A DNA stretch of 64,000 bases from Blastococcus litoris (GTDB lineage: Bacteria > Actinomycetota > Actinomycetes > Mycobacteriales > Geodermatophilaceae): assembly GCF_003075095.1 (NCBI RefSeq), contig NZ_QCZF01000011.1, forward strand, positions 62,001 to 126,000. Reading direction: 5' to 3'. Of the stretch, positions 27,734 through 37,375 are shown piece after piece. A model generated the notes under the pieces. The model searched no databases. It saw only the letters and a list, made by a program, of their open reading frames with translations, and was not told where the DNA came from. The first letter of the stretch is position 1; each line of letters begins with the position of its first letter. The position numbers were made by a program, and so were the translations under genes.

Positions 27734-28549
27734 GTGCCTGAGGCCACCATCCACCGGCTCGACGAGTACGACGACGAGTCCCAGGAGGACACGGACGCGA
27801 TGCTGGCCCAGCTGTGGGCCGACTACGTCGCCGGCCGCGAGCCCGAGCTGCGCGACCGGCTGATCCTGCACTACGCCCCCCTGGTCAAGTACGTCGCCGG
27901 CCGGGTCGGCAGCGGTCTGCCCGCGCACGTGGAGCAGGCCGACCTCGTCTCCTACGGCACGTTCGGGCTCATCGACGCGATCACCCGCTTCGAGCCCACC
28001 CGCGAGGTCAAGTTCGAGAGCTACGCGATGGCCCGCATCCGCGGCGCGATCATCGACGAGCTGCGCAACACCGACTGGATCCCGCGGTCGGTCCGAATGA
28101 AGGCCCGCCAGTTCGAGCGCACCGTCGCCGAGCTCGAGGCCCGTCTGCACCGGACGCCGACCGACGAAGAGGTCGCCGACGAGATGGACATGGACGTCGA
28201 GGAGATCCGCAAGTTCCTCGGCCAGCTGTCCCTGGTCAACGTGGTCGCGCTCGACGAGCTGCTCACCGACGACGACGGCGGTGGCGCCCCCAGCCTCGGC
28301 GACACGCTGCAGGACTCCAGCGCCCTCGACCCACAGGCGATGGCCGAGCACGGCGAGGCCCGCCAGCTCCTCGCCCGCGCCGTCGAGCAGCTGCCCGATC
28401 GCGAGAAGGTCGTGGTCAGCCTCTACTACTTCGAAGGCCTCACCCTCGCCGACATCGGGCGCGTCCTCGGCGTCACCGAGAGCCGCATCTGCCAGCTGCA
28501 CACCAAGGCCGTGCTGCACCTGCGCACGAAGCTCGCCGACATCGCCTGA
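27734..28549 (+). CDS. whiG: RNA polymerase sigma factor, WhiG/FliA family
   Basis: Alternative sigma-70 factor of group 3, 271 aa. Region 2 ([69 protein letters not shown]), region 3 ([19 protein letters not shown]) and region 4 ([40 protein letters not shown]). In Streptomyces WhiG drives sporulation genes; in motile lineages the same family (FliA) drives flagellar genes. GTG 27734 follows GAGGAG (27721-27726). No anti-sigma or flagellar gene is adjacent. Confidence 0.93.
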   Translation: MPEATIHRLDEYDDESQEDTDAMLAQLWADYVAGREPELRDRLILHYAPLVKYVAGRVGSGLPAHVEQADLVSYGTFGLIDAITRFEPTREVKFESYAMARIRGAIIDELRNTDWIPRSVRMKARQFERTVAELEARLHRTPTDEEVADEMDMDVEEIRKFLGQLSLVNVVALDELLTDDDGGGAPSLGDTLQDSSALDPQAMAEHGEARQLLARAVEQLPDREKVVVSLYYFEGLTLADIGRVLGVTESRICQLHTKAVLHLRTKLADIA

Positions 28550-28554
28550 CCGCC

Positions 28555-29208
28555 GTGTACGTCCCGCGGTCCAACGCCATGGACGACGGCGACGAGATCC
28601 GCCGGCTCGTGAGCGCGGTCGGCTCGGCGCAGCTGGTCACCGTCGCCGACGACGGCTTCCCGGCGGCAACCCTGCTGCCGGTGGTCTGGGACGGCGCCCG
28701 GCTCGTCATGCACATGGCGCGGGCCAACCCGCACTGGCGGTCGATCGGCGACGGGGCGCCGGCCCTTGCCGTGGTGAGCGGGCCGGAGGCCTACGTCTCG
28801 GCCGCCTGGTACCCGTCCAAGACCGAGCACGGGCGGGTCGTGCCCACCTGGAACTACTCGGCGGTGCACCTCACCGGCCGCGCGACGGTCACCCACGACC
28901 CGGACTGGCTGCTCGACGCCGTCACCCGGCTGACGGACGCGCACGAGCAGCGCCGAGACCGGCCCTGGCGGGTGGACGACGCGCCGGCGCGGTACGTCGA
29001 GAAGCAGCTCGCGGCCATCGTCGGCATCGAGGTCGCGATTGAGCGCGTCGAGGGCAAGGCGAAGCTCAGCCAGAACAGGGACGACGCGGACTTCGCCGGT
29101 GTGATCGCGGGCCTCCGGCGGGAGGGCGCCGGCCGGGAGCACCAGGTGGCCGACGCGATGGCCGTCCTGCGGCCTCAGGACGAGGGCACCCGCCGGCCCA
29201 GCTCGTAG
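28555..29208 (+). CDS. PaiB-like FMN-binding split-barrel protein
   Basis: 217 aa, PaiB family (pyridoxamine-5'-phosphate-oxidase-like fold). Hallmarks: N-terminal [73 protein letters not shown] and the C-terminal [22 protein letters not shown]. PaiB of Bacillus affects protease and sporulation genes; binding of FMN or heme is typical of the fold. GTG 28555, 5 bp after whiG. It converges with the next gene and overlaps its 3' end by 34 bp. Confidence 0.9.
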   Translation: MYVPRSNAMDDGDEIRRLVSAVGSAQLVTVADDGFPAATLLPVVWDGARLVMHMARANPHWRSIGDGAPALAVVSGPEAYVSAAWYPSKTEHGRVVPTWNYSAVHLTGRATVTHDPDWLLDAVTRLTDAHEQRRDRPWRVDDAPARYVEKQLAAIVGIEVAIERVEGKAKLSQNRDDADFAGVIAGLRREGAGREHQVADAMAVLRPQDEGTRRPSS

Positions 29209-30140
29209 GCCGCGGTGCCGTCCGCGAGCAGCTCCACCGTCTGGGCGCCGGGGCGGTCCAGGCTCAGGACGAGGTCGGCCACCGAGCAGTTGAGCACGCG
29301 GGACACCGCACCGTCCGGGCTCGCGTAGTCCCACTCGGCGAAGGCGTCCCGAGGGGCCGAGACCGTTGCGCCGACGACGACCCCGCGCGGCCCGGGGACG
29401 AGCACCGAGCACCGGTCGTCCGAGGCCTCGACACGGACACGGCGCCGGAGCCCGCCGAGCACGTACCGGTGCCCGCCGATGCTCAGGGCGCCGTTGGCCA
29501 CCCAGGGCGACGTCAGCGGACCCAGACGCACCCGGCCGATGGCGACGTCGAGCCAGGTGTCCCGCCACGTGCCCGCGAAGCCGAGGCCCGAGAGCCAGAT
29601 CCACTCCTCGGCGTGCTCCTCGCCCCAGTTGTGACCGACCATGCCGACCCAGCCGGAGACGTCGATGCGCCGCCCGTCCACCGCCACCTCGCCGTCGACC
29701 AGCGCCGAGGGGCTCGGGGACAGCAGCTTCGTCCGCGGGTGGCGCGAGGAGTACATCCAGTCGCGCGGCAGGTGGCGCAGCGGCGCCTCGGCGGAGGAGT
29801 GGCGCAGCGACCACGAGACGCGCCGCCCGTCGGCGGCGGCCGCTCCGACGACGTGCGCGGGCCCGAAGACGCTCTCGCCGAGCCGGATCCACGCGCCCTC
29901 GTCCGTCGCCGGCTCGGGCACGTCGACCCGCACCGCCCAGGGGCGGGGCGCCGTTTTGTCGAACAGCGTGAACCAGAGCTGGCCGCTGGGAGGCCCGTCC
30001 GGCGGCACGAGGACCGTGTACCGGATCCAGAGCCCGCGCGGCTCCTCCCGGTCGACCGCGCGCAGGTAGTAGCTCTCGTAGTGCCCGCGGCCCGCCGGCA
30101 GGAGCGGCCAGCGGGGAGCCGTGTCGTCCGGAACGACCAT
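29175..30140 (-). CDS. Lipocalin-like (AttH/CrtC-type) hypothetical protein
   Basis: 321 aa, no signal peptide and no membrane helix. Rich in beta-strand-like segments with aromatic residues: [20 protein letters not shown] near the N terminus, then [23 protein letters not shown]. This HNWGxEH...W pattern resembles the AttH/tocopherol-cyclase/carotenoid 1,2-hydratase lipocalin-like group, but I cannot prove membership. ATG 30140. Its 3' end overlaps the PaiB-like gene by 34 bp. The M23 peptidase frame runs straight over it in another frame (see findings). Confidence 0.75.
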   Translation of the reverse strand: MVVPDDTAPRWPLLPAGRGHYESYYLRAVDREEPRGLWIRYTVLVPPDGPPSGQLWFTLFDKTAPRPWAVRVDVPEPATDEGAWIRLGESVFGPAHVVGAAAADGRRVSWSLRHSSAEAPLRHLPRDWMYSSRHPRTKLLSPSPSALVDGEVAVDGRRIDVSGWVGMVGHNWGEEHAEEWIWLSGLGFAGTWRDTWLDVAIGRVRLGPLTSPWVANGALSIGGHRYVLGGLRRRVRVEASDDRCSVLVPGPRGVVVGATVSAPRDAFAEWDYASPDGAVSRVLNCSVADLVLSLDRPGAQTVELLADGTAAYELGRRVPSS

Positions 30141-30141
30141 G

Positions 30142-30702
30142 GCGGGAGGGTAGTGGCGGCCGCGGAACGGCGAAGGCGTCGCCGGCGGACCGACCGGGCG
30201 GCAGCAGACGGACGCGCGGTGGGCGCAGCAGCGCCAGGGGGTCCAGGTAGATCTCGCCGCGACGCAGACCCCAGTGCAGGCATGCCGGGACCGGGCACCC
30301 GTCGTGGCCGGTCCGCAGCGTGCCGACGGGGGAGCCGCGGGCCACCTGCTGCCCCGCGGCCACGGACGCGTCCACCGGCTCGTACGTCGTCCGCAGGCCG
30401 CCCGCGTGGTCGATGCTCACCACCGGACGGCCGGCGACCATGCCGGCGAACACGACGACCCCGTCGCCCGCCGCCAGCACCCGGCCGGACGGCGTCCCCT
30501 GCAGGTCGACGCCGCGGTGCCCGGCCGCGTACGGGTGCGGCAGCCGGTCGAACGGGCGCGTCACCGTCACGGGGCCGTCGAGCGGTGGGCCCCAGAGGGT
30601 CCCGGGTCGCGCCGGGGGAGGCGACAGGACGGGCTCGGCCGAGGCGGACGCCGGCAGCAGGACGAGGACGGCCAGCAGCAGCGGCAGGAGGCGGGGGCGC
30701 AC
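30142..30702 (-). CDS. M23 family metallopeptidase (3' end unresolved)
   Basis: Secreted peptidoglycan peptidase of the LytM/M23 type. Signal peptide residues 1-22 ([18 protein letters not shown]); zinc motif HxxxD at H62/D66 ([10 protein letters not shown]); second motif with His143 (CLHWGLRRG), followed by [17 protein letters not shown], where relatives usually end. GTG 30702 precedes the signal. The frame has no stop there: it stays open to 28426, across the 29175-30140 gene and antisense to the PaiB-like and whiG genes. I give the part up to that gene as the supported coding region. A lost stop, an indel or true overlap are the options. The M23-rpsB pairing is usual in actinobacteria. Confidence 0.78.
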
Positions 30703-31001
30703 AGGAGGACCGTCGTCCGCGGAGCAGCCGGACGGGCCGCGCGGGCCGGAGCTGTGGACGGCCGGTCCCGCTGGGGAAAGGGCCCCGGATCCTCGCGTAT
30801 GCTGTCCGGTGCGGCCCGTTCCGACGGGTCGACTTCGCGCGTCCTCTTCCCGCCGTATCAGGCGGGGCAGTCGCCACCTCGGTCCCGACGGGCAACCGCC
30901 GGGGGTGTGGCGCGGCCGGACGCCAGGGCGGTGCACCACCCGGTGCGCAGCGACAACCGAGAAGCGCGGCCACCGGCCGCGTGCGAACGAGAGAGGCTGC
31001 A
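30703..31001 (+). promoter_or_regulatory. Divergent intergenic region and leader of rpsB
   Basis: 299 bp between the M23 gene and rpsB with no convincing gene. TATGCT at 30798-30803 is the best -10 match; 17 bases before it is GGAAAG, not a classic -35. That would give a ~190-nt leader for rpsB, long enough for regulation by S2. GAGAGG at 30991-30996 is the rpsB ribosome-binding site. Confidence 0.35.
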
Positions 31002-31922
31002 ATGGCAGTCGTCAGCATGAAGCAGCTGCTCGACAGCGGCGTGCACTTCGGTCACCAGACCCGCCGCTGGAACCCGAAGATGAAGCGGTTCATCTTCACC
31101 GAGCGCAACGGCATCTACATCATCGACCTGCAGCAGACGCTGGGGTACATCGACAACGCCTACGAGTTCGTCAAGCAGACGGTCGCCCACGGCGGCTCGA
31201 TCCTGTTCGTCGGCACCAAGCGCCAGGCGCAGGAGGTCGTCGCCGAGCAGGCCACGCGCGTGGGCATGCCCTACGTCAACCAGCGCTGGCTGGGCGGCAT
31301 GCTCACCAACTTCCAGACCGTGCACAAGCGCCTCCAGCGCCTCAAGGAGCTCGAGGACCTCGAGCAGACCGGCGCCCTGGTCAGCCTCTCCAAGAAGGAG
31401 CAGCTGGTCCTCAGCCGCGAGAAGGGCAAGCTGGAGCGCAGCCTCGGCGGTATCCGCGACATGCAGAAGGTGCCCAGCGCCATCTGGATCGTGGACACCA
31501 AGAAGGAGCACATCGCCGTCGGTGAGGCCCGCAAGCTGAACATCCCGGTGGTGGCGATCCTCGACACCAACTGCGACCCCGACGAGGTCGACTACAAGAT
31601 CCCGGGCAACGACGACGCGATCCGCAGCATCACGGTGCTGACCCGGGTCATCGCCGACGCCGTCGCCGAGGGCCTCATGGCCCGCTCGGCCTCGCAGGCG
31701 AACGCCGGCCGCGAGGACGGCGCCGAGCCGGCCATCGGTGGCGGCGAGCCGCTGGCCGACTGGGAGCGCGAGCTCCTGACCGGTGGGGACGCCGCCGCGG
31801 CCCCGCTGCCGGAGACGCCGGCCCAGCCGGCCGAGGTCACCGCGAACGAGGTCGCCCCGGTCGAGGGCGTGCCCGCCACCGGCGACACCAGCACCGGCAC
31901 CCAGGGCGCCGAAAACGGCTGA
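31002..31922 (+). CDS. rpsB: 30S ribosomal protein S2
   Basis: 306-aa ribosomal protein S2: [68 protein letters not shown] and [22 protein letters not shown]. The C-terminal ~50 residues are an acidic Ala/Pro/Glu extension common in actinobacteria. ATG 31002 after GAGAGG. Followed by a strong hairpin, then tsf. Confidence 0.98.
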   Translation: MAVVSMKQLLDSGVHFGHQTRRWNPKMKRFIFTERNGIYIIDLQQTLGYIDNAYEFVKQTVAHGGSILFVGTKRQAQEVVAEQATRVGMPYVNQRWLGGMLTNFQTVHKRLQRLKELEDLEQTGALVSLSKKEQLVLSREKGKLERSLGGIRDMQKVPSAIWIVDTKKEHIAVGEARKLNIPVVAILDTNCDPDEVDYKIPGNDDAIRSITVLTRVIADAVAEGLMARSASQANAGREDGAEPAIGGGEPLADWERELLTGGDAAAAPLPETPAQPAEVTANEVAPVEGVPATGDTSTGTQGAENG

Positions 31923-31928
31923 TGCTCC

Positions 31929-31959
31929 GGCGCCGTCCTCCTGAGGGGGACGGCGCCGC
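31929..31959 (+). terminator. 14-bp stem-loop between rpsB and tsf
   Basis: Arms 31929-31942 and 31946-31959 pair over 14 bp with one wobble around a TGA loop. It lies 6 bp past the rpsB stop. It is likely an attenuator that sets the S2 to EF-Ts ratio, as known for rpsB-tsf in other bacteria, because tsf has no obvious promoter of its own in the 39 bp after it. Confidence 0.7.
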
Positions 31960-31998
31960 GGCACGCCCGCACACACCCGGACCACAGAGGGAAGAGAC

Positions 31999-32814
31999 AT
32001 GGCTGACTTCACCGCCGCCGACGTCAAGCGTCTCCGCGACGCCACCGGCGCCGGCATGATGGACTGCAAGAAGGCGCTCACCGAGGCCGACGGCGACTTC
32101 GACAAGGCCGTCGAGCTCCTGCGCGTCAAGGGCGCCAAGGACGTCGGCAAGCGCCTCGAGCGCTCCACGACCAACGGCATCGTCGTCAGCAAGGACGGCG
32201 CGCTGCTGGAGCTCGACTGCGAGACCGACTTCGTCGCCAAGAACGCCGACTTCATCGCGCTGGCCGAGCGCCTGCTCGAGATCGGCCTGAAGAACCAGGC
32301 CACCGACGCCGAGTCCCTGCTGGGCAGCGACGTCGACGGTCAGACCGTCGCCGCGCTGGTCGAGGGCGAGTCCGCCCGCATCGGCGAGAAGCTGGTCCTC
32401 AGCCGGTTCGCCGCGTTCGAGGGCAGCACCGCCACCTACCTGCACAAGCGGGCCACCGACCTGCCCCCGGCCATCGGCGTCGCGGTGCAGTACTCCGGCG
32501 GTTCCGAGGACGCCGCGCGCAGCCTGGCGATGCACATCGCCGCCGCCCGCCCGCGCTTCCTCACCCGCGACGAGGTCCCGGCCGAGGCCGTCGAGACCGA
32601 GCGCCGGGTCGCCGAGCAGACCGCGAAGGAGGAGGGCAAGCCGGAGCAGGCGATCAGCAAGATCGTCGAGGGCCGGGTCAACGCCTTCTACAAGGACTTC
32701 GTCCTGCTCGAGCAGCCGTCGATCACCGAGCCCAAGCGCACGGTCAAGCAGATCGTCGACGAGGCCGGCCTGACCGTGGAGCGGTTCGCCCGCTTCGAGG
32801 TCGGCCAGGCCTGA
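31999..32814 (+). CDS. tsf: Elongation factor Ts
   Basis: Nucleotide exchange factor for EF-Tu, 271 aa. N-terminal UBA-like domain with the invariant [31 protein letters not shown]; core with [12 protein letters not shown] and [22 protein letters not shown] 31999 follows GAGGGAAGAG (31986-31995). A terminator-like hairpin follows the stop. Confidence 0.98.
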   Translation: MADFTAADVKRLRDATGAGMMDCKKALTEADGDFDKAVELLRVKGAKDVGKRLERSTTNGIVVSKDGALLELDCETDFVAKNADFIALAERLLEIGLKNQATDAESLLGSDVDGQTVAALVEGESARIGEKLVLSRFAAFEGSTATYLHKRATDLPPAIGVAVQYSGGSEDAARSLAMHIAAARPRFLTRDEVPAEAVETERRVAEQTAKEEGKPEQAISKIVEGRVNAFYKDFVLLEQPSITEPKRTVKQIVDEAGLTVERFARFEVGQA

Positions 32815-32823
32815 CAGGTCGCT

Positions 32824-32861
32824 GAACGGCCCCGCCCCCTGATCCGGGAGCGGGGCCGTTC
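32824..32861 (+). terminator. Stem-loop after tsf
   Basis: GAACGGCCCCGC (32824-32835) pairs perfectly with GCGGGGCCGTTC (32850-32861), 12 bp; CCC/GGG can extend the stem inside the 14-nt loop. Nine bp past the tsf stop and followed by GCATGTG. It ends the rpsB-tsf transcript. Confidence 0.75.
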
Positions 32862-32910
32862 GCATGTGCGGCAGGATCAACCAACCGACTGTCGAACGAG
32901 GGATGACGCG

Positions 32911-33681
32911 TTGACCGACACCACACCTCCGCTGTCCGCCCCCACCGCCTTCCAGCCCGCCGATGGCAGCGGCTACCAGCGGGTGCTGCTGAAGCTCTCC
33001 GGTGAGACCTTCGGCGGCGGCAAGGTCGGCGTCGACGCCGACATCGTGCGCGGCATCGCCGAGCAGCTGGCGGAGGTCGTCGCCAAGGGCACCCAGGTCG
33101 CGGTGGTCATGGGTGGGGGCAACTTCTTCCGGGGTGCGGAGCTGTCCCAGGCCGGCATGGACCGCACCAAGGCCGACTACATGGGCATGCTCGGCACGGT
33201 CATGAACTGCCTGGCCCTCCAGGACTTCTGCGAGAAGGCAGGTCTGGAGACCCGCGTCCAGTCCGCGATCACCATGGGCCAGGTCGCCGAGCCCTACATC
33301 CCGCGCAAGGCCATCCGGCACCTGGAGAAGGGCCGGCTGGTGATCTTCGGTGCCGGCGCCGGCATGCCGTACTTCTCGACCGACACGGTCGCGGCCCAGC
33401 GGGCGCTGGAGATCGAGTGCCAGGTCCTGCTCATGGGCAAGAACGGGGTCGACGGCGTCTACGACGACGACCCCCGGACCAACCCCGATGCCGTGATGTA
33501 CGACGACCTCGACTACGCCACGGTGCTGGCCAAGCAGCTCAAGGTCGCCGACGCCACCGCGATCAGCCTGTGCATGGACAACCAGATGCCGATCGTCGTG
33601 TTCAACCTGCTGCGTGACGGCAACATCGCGCGGGCGACCGCAGGTGAGAAGATCGGCACGCTGATCAGCCAGCCCGCCTGA
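32911..33681 (+). CDS. pyrH: UMP kinase
   Basis: Converts UMP to UDP, 256 aa, amino-acid-kinase fold: [90 protein letters not shown]. The family core begins after ~22 unconserved residues. Start TTG 32911 is chosen: GAGGGA sits at 32899-32904 and no ATG/GTG is in frame between it and the core. It opens the pyrH-frr-cdsA run. Confidence 0.95.
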   Translation: MTDTTPPLSAPTAFQPADGSGYQRVLLKLSGETFGGGKVGVDADIVRGIAEQLAEVVAKGTQVAVVMGGGNFFRGAELSQAGMDRTKADYMGMLGTVMNCLALQDFCEKAGLETRVQSAITMGQVAEPYIPRKAIRHLEKGRLVIFGAGAGMPYFSTDTVAAQRALEIECQVLLMGKNGVDGVYDDDPRTNPDAVMYDDLDYATVLAKQLKVADATAISLCMDNQMPIVVFNLLRDGNIARATAGEKIGTLISQPA

Positions 33682-33744
33682 GCCGACCGGCACGAAGACG
33701 AGAACGACGGCGGACCGACGCCGCCGCCGATGGAGGGAAGACCC

Positions 33745-34302
33745 GTGATCGACGACACCCTGCTCGATGCCGAGGAGCGGATGGACAAGGCCCTGTCGGT
33801 CGCCCGCGAGGACCTCGGCTCGGTGCGCACCGGCCGCGCTGCCCCGTCGATGTTCAACAAGATCGCGGTCGACTACTACGGCGCCTACACCCCGGTGCCG
33901 CAGATGGCGTCCATCACCGTGCCCGAGGCTCGGATGGCCGTCATCAAGCCCTACGACATGAGCCAGCTGCAGGCGATCGAGCGGGCCATCCGGGACAGCG
34001 ACCTCGGCGTCAACCCCACCAACGACGGCCAGATCCTGCGAGTGGTCTTCCCGCAGCTCACCGAGGAGCGCCGCCGCGACCTGGTGAAGCAGGCCCGCGC
34101 CAAGGGCGAGGACGCCAAGATCGCCATCCGGAACATCCGCCGCCGGGCGAAGGACGAGCTCGACCGCATCGCCAAGGACGGCGAGGCCGGTGAGGACGAG
34201 GTGCGCCGCGCGGAGAAGGAGCTCGACCACCTCACCGAGCAGCACGTCGCGCACGTCGACGAGGCGATGAAGAACAAGGAAGCCGAGCTGCTCGAGGTCT
34301 GA
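33745..34302 (+). CDS. frr: Ribosome recycling factor
   Basis: Splits post-termination ribosomes with EF-G, 185 aa, the standard length. [35 protein letters not shown], then [56 protein letters not shown] and the C-terminal helix. GTG 33745 has GGAGGGAAG at 33731-33739; an in-frame ATG at 33730 would sit in that Shine-Dalgarno and is rejected. Confidence 0.97.
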   Translation: MIDDTLLDAEERMDKALSVAREDLGSVRTGRAAPSMFNKIAVDYYGAYTPVPQMASITVPEARMAVIKPYDMSQLQAIERAIRDSDLGVNPTNDGQILRVVFPQLTEERRRDLVKQARAKGEDAKIAIRNIRRRAKDELDRIAKDGEAGEDEVRRAEKELDHLTEQHVAHVDEAMKNKEAELLEV

Positions 34303-34324
34303 TCAGCGCCGGCCCGTCGAGCTC

Positions 34325-35449
34325 ATGACACCGCCCTCCGCCGCCGACCGTCCCGGGACCTCCGGGCCGGGCACCGAGCCGTTCGCGCGACACGGCGCCC
34401 GCGGTCAGCGGACGTCGGACACCCTCGGCCGCACGGGCCCGTCGTGGCCCGCGCGCTCGTCGTGGGGGGATCCCGAAGACGGCGACACGGGCCCGGTGCC
34501 GATCGTCGGCGACCGGCCGGCCCCACCGGCGCGGCCTGCCGACACCGCTCCGGAGACCGACCAGCTGCCCACCGCCGACGGGGCAGCCGTGGACGAGCCG
34601 CCGGACGAGGAGGTGCTCCCGGTGACCGAGCGCCCCGTGGGGGGCCGCGCCGGCCGTGACCTGCGGGCCGCGATCGGCGTCGGTGTCAGCCTGGTCGCGC
34701 TGATCCTGGCGTCGCTGTTCATCTGGCGGCCGGCCTTCCTCGCCGTCCTCGTCGCCGCCATCCTGGTCGCGGTCTGGGAGCTGACCACGGCGCTGGGCGC
34801 CGGCCGGTTCCACCCGCCACGGGTCCCCCTGCTGGTCGGGGCGCTGCTGATGGAGGGGCTCGCCTGGACGAGGGGCCCGACCGGGCTCGTCGTCGGGTTC
34901 CTGCTCACCGCCCTGGCGGTCGTGCTCTGGCGGCTCGGCCACGGCCCGGCCGGCTACCTCGCCGACGCCTCGTCCGGGGTCCTCGTCGCGCTGTACGTGC
35001 CGCTGCTGGCCGGCTTCGCCGTCCTGCTGCTGGTCCCCGATGACGGGGCCTGGCGGGTCATCGCCTTCATCGCCACCGTGATCGCGAGCGACGTCGGCGG
35101 CTACGCGGCCGGCGTCCTCGTCGGCAAGCACCCGATGGCGCCGAGCATCAGCCCGAAGAAGTCGTGGGAGGGCTTCGCCGGCTCCGTCGTCGCCTGCATG
35201 CTCGTCGCCAGCGCGTTCGTCGTCCTCGGCCTGGACGCGCCGTGGTGGGGCGGGCTCGTGTTCGGCGCCGCCCTGGCGGTGTCGGCCACGGTGGGCGACC
35301 TCGGGGAGTCGCTGATCAAGCGCGACCTGGGCATCAAGGACATGGGCAACCTGCTGCCCGGCCACGGCGGGATCATGGACCGCCTCGACTCGCTGCTGCC
35401 CTCGGCGGCGGTGGCCTACCTGCTCCTGTCGGTCCTCGCCCCGGTCTAG
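34325..35449 (+). CDS. cdsA: Phosphatidate cytidylyltransferase
   Basis: Makes CDP-diacylglycerol from phosphatidic acid and CTP, 374 aa, membrane enzyme. An N-terminal ~110-residue hydrophilic Pro/Glu/Asp-rich region (actinobacterial feature), then about eight membrane segments. The signature is near the C terminus: SDVGGYAAGVLVGKHPMAP, SPKKSWEGFAGS, GDLGESLIKRDLGIKDMGNLLPGHGGIMDRLDSLL. ATG 34325, 22 bp after frr. It converges with the DUF952-GNAT gene with 3 bp between stops. Confidence 0.95.
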   Translation: MTPPSAADRPGTSGPGTEPFARHGARGQRTSDTLGRTGPSWPARSSWGDPEDGDTGPVPIVGDRPAPPARPADTAPETDQLPTADGAAVDEPPDEEVLPVTERPVGGRAGRDLRAAIGVGVSLVALILASLFIWRPAFLAVLVAAILVAVWELTTALGAGRFHPPRVPLLVGALLMEGLAWTRGPTGLVVGFLLTALAVVLWRLGHGPAGYLADASSGVLVALYVPLLAGFAVLLLVPDDGAWRVIAFIATVIASDVGGYAAGVLVGKHPMAPSISPKKSWEGFAGSVVACMLVASAFVVLGLDAPWWGGLVFGAALAVSATVGDLGESLIKRDLGIKDMGNLLPGHGGIMDRLDSLLPSAAVAYLLLSVLAPV

Positions 35450-35452
35450 GGC

Positions 35453-36547
35453 TCACGCCGGGCGGTGGAGGCTCCACGTGGTGCCCACCGGTGCGAAGCC
35501 GCGCCGGGCGTACCAGTGCCGCGGCCAGTCCTGCGCGTCGGCCTCCAGCACCACCAGGTCGCAGCCGGCGTCGACGGCGAGCGCGAGGGCCTTCGCCAGG
35601 ACGGCGTCCCCGTGGCCGCGCCCCCGGGCCGCGGGGTCGGTCATCACCGATTCGACCGCCGCGGTCGCCCCGTCGACCCGCAGCTGGGCGGCGGCCACGA
35701 CCCGGCCGTCCTCCCGGACCACCACGTCGCTCACGGCCAGCACCCGGTCGTTGAGCTCCTCGCGTCCGACGAGCTGGGCGACCACCGCGTCCAGCCGCGG
35801 GCCCAGGCCGGCCAGGTCGCGCCGCCACGACCTGTCCCACAGCTCGTGCACCTCGCTCTGCGGGACCACCTCGGCCCGCGCGGCGCCGGGGAGCGATGCG
35901 GGTCGCCGTGCCATCAGCAGCAGCTCCTCGACCTCCCACCCGCGCCGTCCCAGCTCCGCAGCCACGTCGTCCGCGCCCGGCCAGAGCAGGCTCGCCGTGC
36001 GGCTCGGCCAGCCGGCGTTGCCGGCGACCTCGTCGGCGGCGGCCTCGATGGCGTCGGCGTCCACCGGGGAGGTGAGCACCAGCCGATTGTTGTCGCGCGA
36101 GTGGGCGACGTCCGGGTCGAGGACGGCGACCCCGCCGGGGACGTCACCCACGCCGACCGCGCGCCGCACCGGCAGCGACGCGTAGAACGACAGGGTCCGC
36201 CCCGGGACGTCGTCCGGTGCGGGGAGGACGGGCGCGACCGGCGGCCGGTAGGGGACGACGGCGACCACGGAGCTGGTCGGGAGGGGCCCGTAGAGGTGGG
36301 GGAACAGCGCGCCGTCCGGAGCTGCCGGCACACCGGGCTCGATCCGCACCTCGTCGGTCAGCCGGGCGGGGTCGACGACCAGCAGCAGCAGGTCGCGACG
36401 GCCCGGGAAGAGCGCCCGCGCCGGCACGTGCACCTGCTCGGGCGCCGAGAGGTGCACGAAACCGCGGGCGTCGAGGGAGGGCGGGCGCACCGCCCCGGAG
36501 GCCAGCGCGGCGCGCCAGTGCGCCGGCTCGACGAGGTGGACGAACAG
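35453..36547 (-). CDS. DUF952-GNAT fusion protein (probable CTG start)
   Basis: 364 aa. Residues 1-~105 are a DUF952 domain (HLVEPAHWRAALASGAVRP, GFVHLSAPEQV, LYGPLP). The rest is acetyltransferase-like, with a clear GNAT acetyl-CoA segment near the end (ESVMTDPAARGRGHGDAVLAKALALAVDAG, then WYARRGFAPVG). Activity unknown. No ATG, GTG or TTG occurs in frame between the ppk2 stop and the domain. CTG at 36547 has GGAGG 7 bases upstream and yields MFVHLVEP, the normal DUF952 beginning. A GTG inside ppk2 is the only standard alternative. It follows ppk2 by 14 bp. Confidence 0.8.
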   Translation of the reverse strand: MFVHLVEPAHWRAALASGAVRPPSLDARGFVHLSAPEQVHVPARALFPGRRDLLLLVVDPARLTDEVRIEPGVPAAPDGALFPHLYGPLPTSSVVAVVPYRPPVAPVLPAPDDVPGRTLSFYASLPVRRAVGVGDVPGGVAVLDPDVAHSRDNNRLVLTSPVDADAIEAAADEVAGNAGWPSRTASLLWPGADDVAAELGRRGWEVEELLLMARRPASLPGAARAEVVPQSEVHELWDRSWRRDLAGLGPRLDAVVAQLVGREELNDRVLAVSDVVVREDGRVVAAAQLRVDGATAAVESVMTDPAARGRGHGDAVLAKALALAVDAGCDLVVLEADAQDWPRHWYARRGFAPVGTTWSLHRPA

Positions 36548-36561
36548 GGTGCGGCCTCCGG

Positions 36562-37326
36562 TCAGGACAGCGGCGGGTCGGTGTCGATCCCGCGCGCCTC
36601 CAGCGCGGCCTCGATCGCGTGGCACACCGTACGGACCACCGCGACGCGCGCCCACCGCTTGTCGTCGCCGGCGATCACGTGCCACGGGCCGGCGGGGTGG
36701 TCGGTGCGCTCGAGCATGTCCTCGACGGCGGCTTCGTACGCGGGCCGCTTCTCGCGGTTGCGCCAGTCCTCGTCGGTCAGCTTCCAGGCGCGGTACGGAT
36801 CGTCCCGCCGCGACTCGAACCGGCGCAGCTGCTCCTCGGGGGACAGGTGCATCCAGAACTTCACGATGATCGTGCCCTCGGCCGCCAAGGTGGTCTCGAG
36901 GTCCACGATCTCGGCATAGGCCCGCTGCCAGGCATCGTCGGCGGCGAAGCCCTCGACCCGCTCGACGAGGACCCGGCCGTACCAGGTGCGGTCGAGGACG
37001 GCCATGCCTCCCCAGCCGGGCAGCACCGGCCAGAACCGCCACAGGAAGTGGTGCCGCTTCTCGTCGGAGCTGGGCGCGGCGAACTGCGCGACCCGCACGT
37101 GCCGCGAGTCGAGCTCCTCCACGAGCCGCTGGATCGCCCCGCCCTTCCCGGAGGCGTCCCAGCCCTCGAACAGCACCAGCAGGGGCGGGCCGAGCTCGCC
37201 CGGGCCGATCTGGCCGCCGAGCAGCAGCCGCAGGTGGACCAGGCGCTCCTGCGCGGCCTTCAGCTCGGCCTTGCCCTCCTTCTTGGACAGGCTCAGCGAG
37301 AGGTCGACGTCGTCGAGGCGGCTCAT
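36562..37326 (-). CDS. Polyphosphate kinase 2 family protein
   Basis: 254-aa single-domain PPK2, transferring phosphate between polyphosphate and nucleotides. Walker A in VLFEGWDASGKGGAIQRLVEELD; the lid/Walker B region FLWRFWPVLPGWGGMAVLDRTWYGRVLVERVEGF; then FWMHLSPEEQLRRFESR and WHVIAGDDKRWARVAVVRTV. Subclass (AMP or ADP/GDP acceptor) is not certain from sequence. ATG 37326. Likely cotranscribed with the DUF952-GNAT gene. Confidence 0.93.
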   Translation of the reverse strand: MSRLDDVDLSLSLSKKEGKAELKAAQERLVHLRLLLGGQIGPGELGPPLLVLFEGWDASGKGGAIQRLVEELDSRHVRVAQFAAPSSDEKRHHFLWRFWPVLPGWGGMAVLDRTWYGRVLVERVEGFAADDAWQRAYAEIVDLETTLAAEGTIIVKFWMHLSPEEQLRRFESRRDDPYRAWKLTDEDWRNREKRPAYEAAVEDMLERTDHPAGPWHVIAGDDKRWARVAVVRTVCHAIEAALEARGIDTDPPLS

Positions 37327-37327
37327 G

Positions 37328-37344
37328 GCCGCCAGCCTGGCGGC
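37328..37344 (-). terminator. Stem-loop between the NarL-type regulator and ppk2
   Basis: GCCGCCA-GCC-TGGCGGC, a perfect 7-bp stem with a 3-nt loop, sits 31 bp past the regulator stop on the minus strand and directly before ppk2. Modest but well placed. Confidence 0.45.
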
Positions 37345-37375
37345 GGGGCGGCCCGACCGCAGCCCGGAGCGCCGG

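Noticed and set aside
28426-29170. Real coding in the tail of the M23 frame
   Set aside because: The translated sequence is Arg/Gly/Val-rich without domains and lies antisense to the well-supported PaiB-like gene.
32903-32914. Three-codon upstream frame (ATG ACG CGT TGA) overlapping the pyrH TTG start
   Set aside because: Its ATG overlaps the only Shine-Dalgarno, which is correctly spaced for TTG 32911 instead; probably chance.
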